A stretch of 64,000 nucleotides of DNA from Roseivirga sp. UBA6052 (GTDB lineage: Bacteria; Bacteroidota; Bacteroidia; Cytophagales; Cyclobacteriaceae). The DNA lies in contig DIYO01000002.1 of the NCBI GenBank assembly GCA_002427755.1, positions 1 to 64,000 on the forward strand. Reading direction: 5' to 3'. Positions 30,466 to 39,717 of this stretch are shown here, piece by piece (the first letter of the stretch is position 1; every line of letters starts with the position of its first letter). Made by a program: the position numbers and the translations under genes. A model generated the notes under the pieces. The model was given only the letters and a program-made list of their open reading frames with translations, made no database searches and was not told the origin of the DNA.

Positions 30466-30503
30466 AAACTAACCTGTTAGTTTGTAAACTAGTTAAATAG
30501 TTT
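30466..30503 (+). promoter_or_regulatory. Tandem BlaI-type operators upstream of the first blaI gene
   Basis: Two 18-bp inverted repeats share the half-sites AAACTA-N6-TAGTTT: AAACTAACctGTTAGTTT at 30466-30483 (perfect palindrome) and AAACTAgttaaaTAGTTT at 30486-30503. Their centres are exactly 20 bp apart. The inner half-sites also form TAGTTTgtAAACTA (30478-30491). They end 22 bp before the blaI start. Confidence 0.75.
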
Positions 30504-30525
30504 TAATATTGATTTTTCAATACCC

Positions 30526-30909
30526 ATGGATATGAAAGAATTAACCAAAGCTGAAGAACAAGTAATGCAAATCCTCTGGAAGATCGAGAAAGGATTTGTC
30601 AAAGATGTTCTTTCAAAAATGCCAGAGCCCAAACCGGCATACAACACTGTATCTACAATTATTCGAATCCTTGAGAAAAAAGGATTTGTTGGATACAAAG
30701 CTTACGGTAAAACCCATGAGTACTTTCCGATCGTAGATAAAACAGAGTACTCAAATTTTTATTTAAAGAATTTCATTGGGGGTTACTTTAATGGCTCTTT
30801 CCAAAAACTCGTTTCATTCTTCGCGAAAGAAAACGATATGGATATTCAACAATTTGAGAGTCTTATGAAGCATGTTGAAGATGATTTGAAAGAACCGGAA
30901 GAGAATTAA
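30526..30909 (+). CDS. BlaI/MecI/CopY family transcriptional repressor
   Basis: 127 residues (a second Met two codons in is an alternative start). The winged-helix signature is clear: LTKAEEQVMQILWKIEKGFVKDV followed by YNTVSTIIRILEKKGFVGY. The family forms dimers on inverted repeats and is cleaved by a partner M56 membrane protease. Here that partner follows 5 bp downstream. The paired palindromes immediately upstream imply autoregulation. No beta-lactamase gene is adjacent, so a resistance role is not indicated. Confidence 0.93.
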   Translation: MDMKELTKAEEQVMQILWKIEKGFVKDVLSKMPEPKPAYNTVSTIIRILEKKGFVGYKAYGKTHEYFPIVDKTEYSNFYLKNFIGGYFNGSFQKLVSFFAKENDMDIQQFESLMKHVEDDLKEPEEN

Positions 30910-30914
30910 GATAA

Positions 30915-32216
30915 TTGGAAAAGCATCCAACCATAGCATTATTAGAGAATCTTAACGATGTATTAATCTATGCATTGGAAACAGCCACTTGCTTGGCTGT
31001 GCTATTTCTTGTTTATCATTTCTTTTTGAGAAAAGAACGAAGCTTTCAATACAATAGAATGTATTTGTTAGCTTCTATTGTACTCTCGTTTACTTTCCCT
31101 TTACTAAATTTCAATTTCAATCCTGAGTTAATTCCCAATGTATTGAACTCAATACATCAAGTGGGTAACGAAGTAAGCAACGAACCAATTATAGAAGCTG
31201 ATAAGGCTTATTCTTTTACTGTTACAGCTAATTCAGAAAGACCTTTCCTTTTATGGTGGGAGATTCTTTTAATAATCTATCTCGTAGGGTTTGCTTATAG
31301 TATTCTAAAGTTCTTTTTAAGAATACGTGTATTCAAAGAAACCATCTGGTACAAAAGGCATAATACGCGTTACAAAAAAGAAGGCTACTTCTTCCTCAAG
31401 ACCGAAGGTAGTTTGCCTACTTTCTCATTTCTCAATTATTTATTCTGGGATGATTCTCAGGAATTGAGCGATGAAGAGAAGAAACAGATTATTTCTCACG
31501 AAGAAGTTCATATCAAAGAAAAACACTCGATTGACATACTAGGCATAGAACTTCTGAAAGCAGTCTTTTGGTTTAATCCACTGCTTTTCCTCTACAGAAA
31601 TTTGCTTGAAGAGGCGCATGAATATTATGCGGACGCTAAGGCAGCCATGAAAACCAGCTCAGTAGTTTATACAAAGCTTCTGGTGAAATCTACTTTCAGC
31701 CAAATGGGTTTGGCATATGGAAGCCATTTCAAAAAGAACCAAACGCTTAAGCGCGTAAAAATGCTATCGAAAACCAAGCGTATAAATGCGCTTAAATTGT
31801 TAGTTCCTATTCCTTTTGCAGCCTTGTTATTCTTTGTATTCTCTTTTGAGGCTCAACTTTACAACACCATTGAGGTAAAAGACTACACCGTTCAACCTAT
31901 TCATAATGTGGGTAGCGAAGACGAATTACCTGTTCCTGCTATTGGATTAAAATCATGGACTGACGAACTAGAGGATAACATCAGCTATCCTTTGGAGGCC
32001 AAATTAAAGCAAGTTGAAGGCGATGTTGTCGTTTCTTTTGTTGTCAATGAAAGAGGGAATTTAGAGCAGCTTAAGTTTGATGAAAAACTAGGCTTTGGCA
32101 CAGAGCAACAAATTTTAGATGCGCTTAGAAAAGCTGGCAGATGGGAACCGGCTGTAATTGATGGAGAAACTACTCCACTAAGAGTATCCCTTCCTATCTC
32201 ATTCAAGAAATCTTAA
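30915..32216 (+). CDS. M56 (BlaR1/MecR1-like) membrane metalloprotease with C-terminal TonB domain
   Basis: 433 residues from a TTG codon. A TAA lies in frame directly before it and no in-frame ATG occurs until well inside the first domain, so TTG is the likely start. Transmembrane segments lie at about 17-36, 49-63, 112-134 and 299-313. The zinc motif HEEVH (195-199) and the downstream EEAHEYYAD glutamate are intact. The periplasmic C-terminus (about 340-430) is a TonB-C domain (SYPLEAKLKQVEGDVVVSF) rather than a penicillin-binding sensor. It presumably cleaves the BlaI repressor encoded 5 bp upstream in response to an unknown envelope signal. Confidence 0.92.
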   Translation: MEKHPTIALLENLNDVLIYALETATCLAVLFLVYHFFLRKERSFQYNRMYLLASIVLSFTFPLLNFNFNPELIPNVLNSIHQVGNEVSNEPIIEADKAYSFTVTANSERPFLLWWEILLIIYLVGFAYSILKFFLRIRVFKETIWYKRHNTRYKKEGYFFLKTEGSLPTFSFLNYLFWDDSQELSDEEKKQIISHEEVHIKEKHSIDILGIELLKAVFWFNPLLFLYRNLLEEAHEYYADAKAAMKTSSVVYTKLLVKSTFSQMGLAYGSHFKKNQTLKRVKMLSKTKRINALKLLVPIPFAALLFFVFSFEAQLYNTIEVKDYTVQPIHNVGSEDELPVPAIGLKSWTDELEDNISYPLEAKLKQVEGDVVVSFVVNERGNLEQLKFDEKLGFGTEQQILDALRKAGRWEPAVIDGETTPLRVSLPISFKKS

Positions 32217-32220
32217 AGCA

Positions 32221-32670
32221 CTAATACTTTCTTTTTAAAATCTCTGAGGCTACGAAAGCCTTTTTAGTGGCATCCATATCTTGGAACATAGCAGCATAAG
32301 GCGAGACTTCCACCTCCTCTTCCTCAAACACATCGAAATGAGAGAAGTCCTGCTCCATTCTTTGATGCTTCTCAAAAACAGGCAAGGGCTTGGCTTCTGA
32401 AACGAGCGGTTTTTTTTCAACAATGGTAGTTTGGACCTTTTCTTCTTCATGCTCCTCTAAAGCTGTTGCTTTTTTGCCTGTAGTGAACTCTTCAAGTAGT
32501 TCTTCAAAGGATGGTCGATTTACAGGGGGTGGTCCTAAAGTTTCGGTAGCTGGGCGACTTGGTCGAGGTCTTTTGGGCTGTGTTTTTTTCTTGGATTTGG
32601 TAGCACCATTAACCACAAAGTATATGATAGCTAGGATGATATAAATGAGAGTACCAAAGTCGAAATCCAT
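32221..32670 (-). CDS. Small single-pass membrane protein of unknown function
   Basis: 149 residues. An N-terminal transmembrane helix (about 7-23, GTLIYIILAIIYFVVNG) is followed by a Lys/Arg/Pro-rich stretch and a long polar, Glu-rich cytoplasmic tail with no recognised domain. The last residues (KKAFVASEILKRKY) are amphipathic and may be a conserved tail. The stop lies 5 bp from the convergent M56 gene. Coding status is supported by length, normal composition and divergent placement 68 bp from smc. Confidence 0.75.
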   Translation of the reverse strand: MDFDFGTLIYIILAIIYFVVNGATKSKKKTQPKRPRPSRPATETLGPPPVNRPSFEELLEEFTTGKKATALEEHEEEKVQTTIVEKKPLVSEAKPLPVFEKHQRMEQDFSHFDVFEEEEVEVSPYAAMFQDMDATKKAFVASEILKRKY

Positions 32671-32738
32671 GTGTTAGCAAATCTAAGGATTTATTCTAAT
32701 TTTGCTAGCTACACCCATTTTTAGGAACACCCCCGTTC

Positions 32739-35700
32739 ATGCAGCTTACCAAACTCGAGATAAAAGGATTTAAAAGTTTCGGAGATAAGGTCACCATCAA
32801 TTTTGATGAAGGTATCACTGGTATTGTAGGTCCTAATGGGTGTGGAAAATCGAACGTTGTAGATTCCATTCGTTGGGTATTAGGTGAGCAAAAAACTAGA
32901 ATGCTTCGTTCCGAAAAAATGGAGAATATCATCTTCAACGGAACTAAGAAAAGGAAGCCAACGCAACTCGCTGAAGTTTCACTCTCATTCAAGAATACTA
33001 AGAATTTACTTCCTACCGAGTACACTGAAGTTACCATAACAAGACGCTACTACAGAACTGGAGAAAGTGAGTACCTCTTAAATGGTGTAAGCTGTAGACT
33101 TAAAGACATCACCAACCTCTTTATGGATACTGGTATTGCTTCTAATAGCTATGCCATTATTGAGCTAAAAATGGTTGATGACATCTTGAATGATAAAGAC
33201 AATTCAAGAAGAGCACTTTTTGAGGAAGCTGCGGGAATTTCAAAATTCAAAACACGAAAAAAAGAAACTCTCCGTAAACTAAAAGATACTGATGACGATC
33301 TGGATCGTGTAGAAGATCTCCTTTTTGAGATTGAAAAGAACCTTAAGAGTTTAGAAAAACAGGCCCGTCAGGCTGAAAGACATTATAAACTCAAGGAAGA
33401 ATACAAAGATGTTAGCATTCGTTTTGCAAGAGTTTCTGTTTTGGACAAGACAGAAGCCTATCAACGGGTTGAAAAAGGCATTAATCAAGAGAATGATAAG
33501 AAGCTCGAGATAGTTAAGATGATTGCTGAGCAAGAGGCTACCATTGAAAAAGGGAAGACTGATTTGATCAGCAAAGAAAAGCTACTCTCTTCTAGACAGA
33601 GAACACTCAATGAGCATGTCAATAAAATTCGTCAGTTCGAAAGCGACCGCAAGATCAAAAATGAAAGACTTTCTTTCCTAGAAGACAAGTCTGATAACCT
33701 CAGAGAGCAATTAGAATCTGATAGAAAGAGTAACGAACGTTCAGCATTTAGTTTAGAAAGCCTGAGAAAAGAGCTTATTGAAGCTGAACAGGGCTTAACT
33801 GCTATTCAAAAAGAAGTTGAGAAACTAGAGGAAGACTATCTAGGGCAAAAAGATATCGCTTCTGATGCTCAAACCAACTTCGATGAAAATCGAAGAATTT
33901 TTAACGAGCGTAGAGAGCAAGTATTCAGTCTTAGAAAAGAGATTGAAATAAAAGAGATTCAGCTGGAAACGCTCAATTCTGAATTCGCTAAGACTGAAAG
34001 TGACAATACGGAACAGTCTGAAACTCTAGCGCAGTTCGATGAGAAGCTCGCTGTCTTAGAAGAAGATGTTCGTCTGAAAAGAACAGGGCTCGAAAAAGCG
34101 AAAGCAGAGGATGAGAAACATCAGACCAGTATTCAACAGACATCTGATGCATTAGATATCATTAGAGAGGAACTTACTCAAACGGGCAGAAAGCTTGACT
34201 CTAAGAGAAATGAGTTCAATCTCACAAAGTCACTTGTTGAAAATTTAGAAGGTTTCCCAGAAGCCATAAAGTTTCTAAAAAAGAAAGCCAATTGGAATAA
34301 AAACGCTCCACTCCTATCTGATATAATTGCCTGTGACGAAAAGTACAGGGTTACTGTTGAGAACTACCTAGAGGCCTATATGAACTATTATATAGTTGAT
34401 ACAGAAAGACAGGCCTTCGAAGCAGTGAATATTCTAAGCGATGCTTCTAAAGGTAAAGCTAACTTCTTTGTACTAGATGCCTTTGATCATTATGAACAGG
34501 CAGAACCAAAACTCTTCGAGAATGCTATTCCTGCTACGGAGATAGTAGAATACGAACCCAAGTACAAGAGACTAATCTCGCACATTCTTGAAAATGTCTA
34601 CATCGTAAAAGGTGGTCCAGGAGATATTCCAATGGACGACACAGCCGTATTTATAACAGAATCGGGTAAGTATACTAAACGAAAATTCAGCATCTCCGGT
34701 GGTTCCGTAGGGCTCTTTGAAGGCAAGAGAATTGGTAGAGCTAAAAACCTCGAAAAGCTCGAAAAAGACATAAAACAACTCGAAACCAAATCTGTAGAAA
34801 TCAAAGAAAAGGTTGAGAGTAAGCAACAGGAATTGGCACGTTTAAAAGCCACTTCCCACAAAGGCGAGATTGAAAAACTTCAGCATGAACTCGATTTGGT
34901 AAATGAGGAATTCATATCGATCAAGACAAAGAAAGAACAGCTCAGCCAGATGCTTTCTTCTCGTACAAATCGAAGAGAAGATATTCTCAACGGTATTCAA
35001 CAAATTACAGATTCACTGGAGGTAATTAGACCAAAACTAACAGAGACCGAAACCGAATTCCAACAGGTAGAAGGCCAGATTGAAGAACTAGAGCGAATGG
35101 CTAAGAGGGAGAATGAGGTGCTCTCAGTGAAGTCCCAAGCGTTTAATGAGATAAACATACTTTTCCACCAGAGACAAAACAAGGTAACTGGTATTCAAAG
35201 GGAAATTGAGTTTAAGCAGAGTGCTTTTGAAGGAAGTAAGGCTAGAATAGACAAGAACCACATAGAGCTAGATAAAAACGAGGCAGAAATTAAGAAACTC
35301 GTTGAGAACACTAACTCCAATGACGACCAGCTCATTTCTATGTATGATGAGAAAGAGTCTATTGAAAAAGGAGTTAACGAAGCTGAAAAAGACTACTACG
35401 CGCAGCGTGGAGATATAGATGTAGCGGATAAAACATTAAGAGAACTACAGCGGAAGAAAGAAAGTACAGACGCCTTTATTATGGAAATGCAGAACAAGCT
35501 GAATGACACCAAGCTTGAGCTCAATTCGGTTAAAGAAAGACTTTCCGTTGAATTCAATGTAGACTTAGATCAGATACTTAAAAGCGAAGAAGAAGGCGAT
35601 CAGGAAGAGCTTACCGCAGAGGAACTAGAGAAACTAGTACTAACTAAGAGAGATAAGATCGAGCGGATGGGGCCTATCAACCCTATGGCTATGGAAGCTT

Positions 35701-36275
35701 ATGACGAAATAAAAGAGAGACACACATTTATTTCTGAACAGAAACAAGATCTCGAAGAAGCTAAGGGCTCTTTACTTGAAACCATCTCTGAAATTGACAC
35801 AGTTGCTAAAGAGACTTTCCTAGAGGCTTTTGAGATGATCAAAACTAACTTCATAAAAGTATTTAGATCACTTTTTACCGAAGAGGATGACTGTGACTTA
35901 AAACTGGTAGATCCTGAAAACCCGCTAGAATCTGCCATAGAAATTATGGCTAAACCTAAAGGTAAAAGACCACTTACGATCAATCAATTGAGTGGTGGTG
36001 AAAAGACTTTAACAGCTACTTCTCTCCTATTCTCTATCTATCTCTTGAAGCCGGCACCATTCTGTATTTTCGATGAGGTAGATGCACCGCTTGATGATGC
36101 CAACATTGACAAATTCAATAACATCATCAAGAAATTCTCTTCAGAGTCTCAATTCATTATTGTGACACACAACAAACGTACAATGGCTTCTACTGATATC
36201 ATTTATGGTATTACTATGATTGAACAAGGTGTTTCACGAGTAGTACCGGTAGACCTAAGAGAACTTGAAGATTAG
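32739..36275 (+). CDS. smc: Chromosome segregation ATPase SMC
   Basis: 1,178 residues, full length for bacterial SMC. N-terminal Walker A GPNGCGKSN (31-39); long coiled coils about 170-500 and 680-1010; hinge about 510-670 (GFPEAIKFLKKK ... KGKANFFVLDAF); C-terminal ABC signature QLSGGEKTLTA and Walker B FCIFDEVDAPLDDANI. It forms the ATP-dependent condensin ring that organises and segregates the nucleoid, normally with ScpA and ScpB, which are not encoded here. Confidence 0.97.
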   Translation: MQLTKLEIKGFKSFGDKVTINFDEGITGIVGPNGCGKSNVVDSIRWVLGEQKTRMLRSEKMENIIFNGTKKRKPTQLAEVSLSFKNTKNLLPTEYTEVTITRRYYRTGESEYLLNGVSCRLKDITNLFMDTGIASNSYAIIELKMVDDILNDKDNSRRALFEEAAGISKFKTRKKETLRKLKDTDDDLDRVEDLLFEIEKNLKSLEKQARQAERHYKLKEEYKDVSIRFARVSVLDKTEAYQRVEKGINQENDKKLEIVKMIAEQEATIEKGKTDLISKEKLLSSRQRTLNEHVNKIRQFESDRKIKNERLSFLEDKSDNLREQLESDRKSNERSAFSLESLRKELIEAEQGLTAIQKEVEKLEEDYLGQKDIASDAQTNFDENRRIFNERREQVFSLRKEIEIKEIQLETLNSEFAKTESDNTEQSETLAQFDEKLAVLEEDVRLKRTGLEKAKAEDEKHQTSIQQTSDALDIIREELTQTGRKLDSKRNEFNLTKSLVENLEGFPEAIKFLKKKANWNKNAPLLSDIIACDEKYRVTVENYLEAYMNYYIVDTERQAFEAVNILSDASKGKANFFVLDAFDHYEQAEPKLFENAIPATEIVEYEPKYKRLISHILENVYIVKGGPGDIPMDDTAVFITESGKYTKRKFSISGGSVGLFEGKRIGRAKNLEKLEKDIKQLETKSVEIKEKVESKQQELARLKATSHKGEIEKLQHELDLVNEEFISIKTKKEQLSQMLSSRTNRREDILNGIQQITDSLEVIRPKLTETETEFQQVEGQIEELERMAKRENEVLSVKSQAFNEINILFHQRQNKVTGIQREIEFKQSAFEGSKARIDKNHIELDKNEAEIKKLVENTNSNDDQLISMYDEKESIEKGVNEAEKDYYAQRGDIDVADKTLRELQRKKESTDAFIMEMQNKLNDTKLELNSVKERLSVEFNVDLDQILKSEEEGDQEELTAEELEKLVLTKRDKIERMGPINPMAMEAYDEIKERHTFISEQKQDLEEAKGSLLETISEIDTVAKETFLEAFEMIKTNFIKVFRSLFTEEDDCDLKLVDPENPLESAIEIMAKPKGKRPLTINQLSGGEKTLTATSLLFSIYLLKPAPFCIFDEVDAPLDDANIDKFNNIIKKFSSESQFIIVTHNKRTMASTDIIYGITMIEQGVSRVVPVDLRELED

Positions 36276-36312
36276 CACAGATTTTCTATCTTCAGCGCAC
36301 AATTAAATTCCT

Positions 36313-36990
36313 ATGAAATTTGTTTTAGCCATGACAGCTATGATTCTCTTAGCCTGTCAATCAGACGATAATACTATGCCTCAAAATTCATTATCATTCT
36401 TAGCCTTGGGCGATTCTTATACTATTGGTGAAAGTGTTGCAGAGAACGAAAGGTGGCCTGTTCAGCTGGCTAATCAATTGAACGATCGAGGCATAGAAAT
36501 GGAATCTCCTAAAATAATTGCAACAACAGGTTGGAGAACAGATCAATTAAAATCGGCTATTGGGTCAGACACAGAATTAAAAGAAAATTATGACCTGGTA
36601 TCACTTCTAATTGGTGTTAACAACCAATTTCAAGGAAGAACTGTAGAAAGCTTCGTTCCTGAATTCGAAGAATTACTAAATACTGCAATTGAGTTAGCTG
36701 GAGATAAACACAAAGTAATTGTACTCTCAATTCCAGATTATGGTGTTACTCCTTTTGGCATGAGCAGAGGTGAAGAGCGCATTGCAAGAGAATTAGATGA
36801 ATACAACAGAGTGAGCAAAGAGATCTGCGATCGCTATGAAGTGAAATACTTCGATATCACGCCAATTTCGAGAGAAGCCAAAGAAGACGCTGAGTTAATC
36901 GCAAGCGACAACCTACATCCTTCAGGCAAAATGTACGGCAGATGGGTTGAGTTAATCCTTAATGATGTAACTGAATTACTAAAGAAATGA
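36313..36990 (+). CDS. SGNH/GDSL-family hydrolase lipoprotein
   Basis: 225 residues. A short lipoprotein signal (AMILLACQ) precedes block I LALGDSYTIGE (nucleophile Ser), block III GVNNQF and block V SDNLHPSG (Asp and His). These are the catalytic blocks of SGNH hydrolases, which act as esterases or lipases. Predicted membrane-anchored in the envelope. The stop overlaps the start of the S51 peptidase by 4 bp, so the two form one operon. The substrate is unknown. Confidence 0.9.
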   Translation: MKFVLAMTAMILLACQSDDNTMPQNSLSFLALGDSYTIGESVAENERWPVQLANQLNDRGIEMESPKIIATTGWRTDQLKSAIGSDTELKENYDLVSLLIGVNNQFQGRTVESFVPEFEELLNTAIELAGDKHKVIVLSIPDYGVTPFGMSRGEERIARELDEYNRVSKEICDRYEVKYFDITPISREAKEDAELIASDNLHPSGKMYGRWVELILNDVTELLKK

Positions 36991-37823
36991 AAAGAGCATT
37001 ATTCTTATTTATCCTTAGCCTAAGCCTTAGTTTGAATGCTCAAACCACAGGCCCTGAAAACGGTCATCTTATTATAGCAGGCGGTGCGTTAAGAGATCCG
37101 GATGTTTTTGCCAAGTTTATTGAGTTAGCCAAAGGCGATGACTCTCATATTGTCATTATCCCAACAGCAGGAGGCTATGATGTGACCGAAGAAAGAAAAG
37201 CAGGCTTAATTAGACAATGGAAGGCAAGAGGTGCTAACAAGGTAACCGTTTTACACACCACCGATCCTAAAGAAGCCGATACAGAATCTTTTGCTAAAGT
37301 CATAGATGAAGCCACGGGTGTCTACTTTCCTGGAGGCCGACAGTGGAGATTAGCGGACTCATACCTTGATACTAAGGTTCAAGAGAAACTCTTCAAACTA
37401 CTTGAAAGAGGTGGAGTTATAGGTGGTTCATCAGCTGGCGCAACTATCCAAGGATCTTATTTGGCAAGAGGAGATACAAGAACCAACACAGTAATGGTAG
37501 GTGATCATGAAGTTGGGATGGGGTTCGTTAAGAACATTGCCATAGACCAACACACTTTAGCAAGAAACAGACAGTTCGATATGTTCGAGGTTTTAGCTGA
37601 ATACCCTGACTTACTCGGAATTTCAATCGATGAGAATACAGCAATGCTCGTGTCAGGAGATACTTTTGAAGTGATCGGGCAAAGTTATGTGCTTATCTAC
37701 GATGATACGCATTGGGATCAAAAGAAAGGTGCTTTCGTACCTAACAATGGCAAAGAAAGATTTCATTTGCTGCGAAAAGGAAGAAAGTATAACATGAAAG
37801 AACGTAAAGTCGTGACCAACTAA
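36987..37823 (+). CDS. Secreted cyanophycinase-like peptidase (S51 family)
   Basis: 278 residues with signal peptide (ALFLFILSLSLSLNAQ). Motifs of the S51 fold are IIPTAGG, YFPGGRQWRLAD and the nucleophile region GGSSAGATIQG. Family members are dipeptidase E (Asp-X) and cyanophycinase. Genomes of this type seldom make cyanophycin, so hydrolysis of external cyanophycin or of aspartyl peptides is the likelier role. The start overlaps the GDSL gene by 4 bp and the stop overlaps that of the convergent BLUF gene by 4 bp. Confidence 0.9.
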   Translation: MKRALFLFILSLSLSLNAQTTGPENGHLIIAGGALRDPDVFAKFIELAKGDDSHIVIIPTAGGYDVTEERKAGLIRQWKARGANKVTVLHTTDPKEADTESFAKVIDEATGVYFPGGRQWRLADSYLDTKVQEKLFKLLERGGVIGGSSAGATIQGSYLARGDTRTNTVMVGDHEVGMGFVKNIAIDQHTLARNRQFDMFEVLAEYPDLLGISIDENTAMLVSGDTFEVIGQSYVLIYDDTHWDQKKGAFVPNNGKERFHLLRKGRKYNMKERKVVTN

Positions 37824-38257
37824 GTGGTCTCTACATACCTATTAGAAGCTACATTGGTATGATAGAAAGTACTTAAAATAGCCTTAGTTCCGAGGCCATC
37901 TCCTTTCTTAATAATTGATTCAATCTCTTCTAACGAGGCAAAGCCTAGGTGCTCGTCTTCTTTATTTAACTCTTTAAAGCCCATACTCCAATTACTGAAA
38001 TCGCGCATGGTAATGGGTTCTTCATGAATTACCGTAACGTTTTTGTGACGCTTATCCTTCTTAATATTTGAAAAGATAATATCGATAGACTCTTCCGGAC
38101 CTTCTAGTGCCTGAATAAAAGTTGAATCGAAATACAGCAGCAAGCCTGTAACATTGAGATCTGAATTGTTCTTTCTAGAACTCTTTAAAATCTCATTTAA
38201 AACACCCTTAGAAATAGGTTGAGAAGAAGTACTTATATAGATCACAGACTTAAGCAT
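37820..38257 (-). CDS. BLUF-domain blue-light photoreceptor (copy 1)
   Basis: 145 residues, almost entirely a BLUF domain. The photochemical residues known from PixD (Y8, Q50, W91, M93) appear here as Y7 (SVIYIS), Q49 (FIQALEGPEE), W90 and M92 (NWSMGF), with N31 as the flavin-contacting Asn. It should bind FAD and respond to blue light. There is no fused output domain, so it must act through a partner protein. A second BLUF gene lies 120 bp upstream on the same strand. Confidence 0.93.
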   Translation of the reverse strand: MLKSVIYISTSSQPISKGVLNEILKSSRKNNSDLNVTGLLLYFDSTFIQALEGPEESIDIIFSNIKKDKRHKNVTVIHEEPITMRDFSNWSMGFKELNKEDEHLGFASLEEIESIIKKGDGLGTKAILSTFYHTNVASNRYVETT

Positions 38258-38377
38258 GACGATGTTTCTTTAAGTGGCTTTTAAGTTATAGACAAATATG
38301 TCTCTAACTACCAGTTAAATACAATGACAATGGTCATACAAAAGCTATGAACTTGAAAAAAAACTGGTAGTGCCTAC

Positions 38378-38824
38378 CTATTTAGTACGCTCTAGTTTAG
38401 CGTATTTCTCATCTTCAGAGATATTGAGATCATAGAATGTTTTAAGAATTGTTTTCGCATTAGACTCATCAGGGTTTTTCAAAATCTTAGCCAACTCTTG
38501 AAAGGATGTAAATTGTCCCAAATCTTCTCCCGGCTCAATAAAACGAAAGCCCATCTCCCATTTACCAAATTCTCTGTCCTCAATTTGAGATTCGTTTAAA
38601 ACCACCAGGTTCTCGTGTCTATCATCATGTTGAACTACACCATAAATCCTATCAACTGCCTCTTCTGGCCCTTCAAGCACCTGAATAAATGTGCTATCAT
38701 GGTAAACCAGCATACCCGTAACATCGGCAGCTGAATTATTTTTAAGTGAAGAATTTAGTATTCGCTCTAACTCCTCTTTGTTAATGGGCACTGCGGCATT
38801 GCTCACATAAGTCAAAGATTTCAT
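38378..38824 (-). CDS. BLUF-domain blue-light photoreceptor (copy 2)
   Basis: 148 residues. BLUF residues are again complete: Y6 (SLTYVS), N30, Q48 (FIQVLEGPEE), W89 and M91 (KWEMGFR). Strongly similar to copy 1 in layout (shared NNS-N-VTG, DSTFIQ-LEGPEE and -RH-N- motifs), so the pair looks like a tandem duplication that has since diverged, with a distinct C-terminal helix in each. No output domain. Confidence 0.93.
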   Translation of the reverse strand: MKSLTYVSNAAVPINKEELERILNSSLKNNSAADVTGMLVYHDSTFIQVLEGPEEAVDRIYGVVQHDDRHENLVVLNESQIEDREFGKWEMGFRFIEPGEDLGQFTSFQELAKILKNPDESNAKTILKTFYDLNISEDEKYAKLERTK

Positions 38825-38881
38825 ATCTGTTCTTTTAAAAGATTCGCAACAATTAATTTAGCCAATAAACATGTATTAACA

Positions 38882-38908
38882 CAAAAAAAGGCACCCAAAA
38901 GGTGCCTA
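38882..38908 (-). terminator. Rho-independent terminator after the YceI gene
   Basis: On the minus strand AGGCACC-TTTTG-GGTGCCT is followed by a run of T. It lies 22 bp after the YceI stop codon, in the gap before the BLUF gene. Confidence 0.88.
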
Positions 38909-38929
38909 ATTCTACCCCCATTACTCGGT

Positions 38930-39517
38930 TTATTTTCTAGATTCCGTTGGCATGGCAAAAGGCAACTGAACCTCAATCTTTATCTCATCATTACACTGAA
39001 CCAAACCTCCAAAATCGGTAGGTGGCTCTAGTCCAAAATCTGTAAACTTGGCGTCAGCTTCAGCTACAATCCACATTACATCATCTTGTGATCTCGAAAT
39101 AAAGTCAAACAAAATGTCAACGTTTTTTCCACCCAGATAAACGCTGCCTTTTATCTTTTTCGGCCCGTCACCTGCTTGAGAAAAACCATAAGCAAAGAAG
39201 GTTACTATTGGGTGATCATTCACCAACAATGTTCTATGCGCCTTTTTAGTCATTCGCTTATTCTCTTCATTACCGATAGTATTTGCATCGATATTCACAA
39301 TAACTCTAGACAAAGTCTGTAACTCACCTTCGTTAATTACAAACTGCGCATCTCCCTCCAATTCGTTCGATTTTAACTGCCAATCGGAGGAGTTTGAGGT
39401 TCCTTTTAATACAAGGAATCCAGCATTATCCACAATCTCGTACTTCTGTTGTGCTTGTACTGAAACAACAAAACAAAACAGAAAAACGGTACTTAGTAAT
39501 AATCTCAATTTATCCAT
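38930..39517 (-). CDS. YceI-like domain periplasmic protein
   Basis: 195 residues with signal peptide (LLLSTVFLFCFVVSVQAQ). The mature part shows the YceI lipocalin-like layout: LKGTSNSSDWQ near the start, a conserved middle strand (MTKKAHRTLLVNDHPIVTF) and GSVYLGGKNVDILFDF. Family members bind isoprenoid-type hydrophobic molecules in the periplasm. The role here is unknown. It has its own terminator. Confidence 0.88.
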   Translation of the reverse strand: MDKLRLLLSTVFLFCFVVSVQAQQKYEIVDNAGFLVLKGTSNSSDWQLKSNELEGDAQFVINEGELQTLSRVIVNIDANTIGNEENKRMTKKAHRTLLVNDHPIVTFFAYGFSQAGDGPKKIKGSVYLGGKNVDILFDFISRSQDDVMWIVAEADAKFTDFGLEPPTDFGGLVQCNDEIKIEVQLPFAMPTESRK

Positions 39518-39523
39518 GGCTCC

Positions 39524-39568
39524 AACGTTTTAATTAATAAGACCAAGCTAGACAAACAGTAAAACGTT
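39524..39568. promoter_or_regulatory. Inverted repeat AACGTTTTA ... TAAAACGTT upstream of the YceI gene
   Basis: AACGTTTTA (39524-39532) and TAAAACGTT (39560-39568) are perfect 9-bp inverted repeats separated by 27 bp, starting 7 bp upstream of the YceI start. Possible regulator site; the binder is unknown. Confidence 0.35.
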
Positions 39569-39717
39569 TGCACCGACATTCATCATGCCATAAAATGACT
39601 TAAATCAGATTTTAATTTTCATATTAACTCCTCTAAATCAGACAATTACATTTTTTCTTAAATTCATTCAAACTATTTCTTTTTCACATTCATCCTATTA
39701 TTGGAATGTAACTCTTC

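Noticed and set aside
30466..32216. BlaI/M56 pairs as beta-lactam resistance systems
   Set aside because: Neither M56 protein has a penicillin-binding sensor and no beta-lactamase or PBP2a gene is adjacent.
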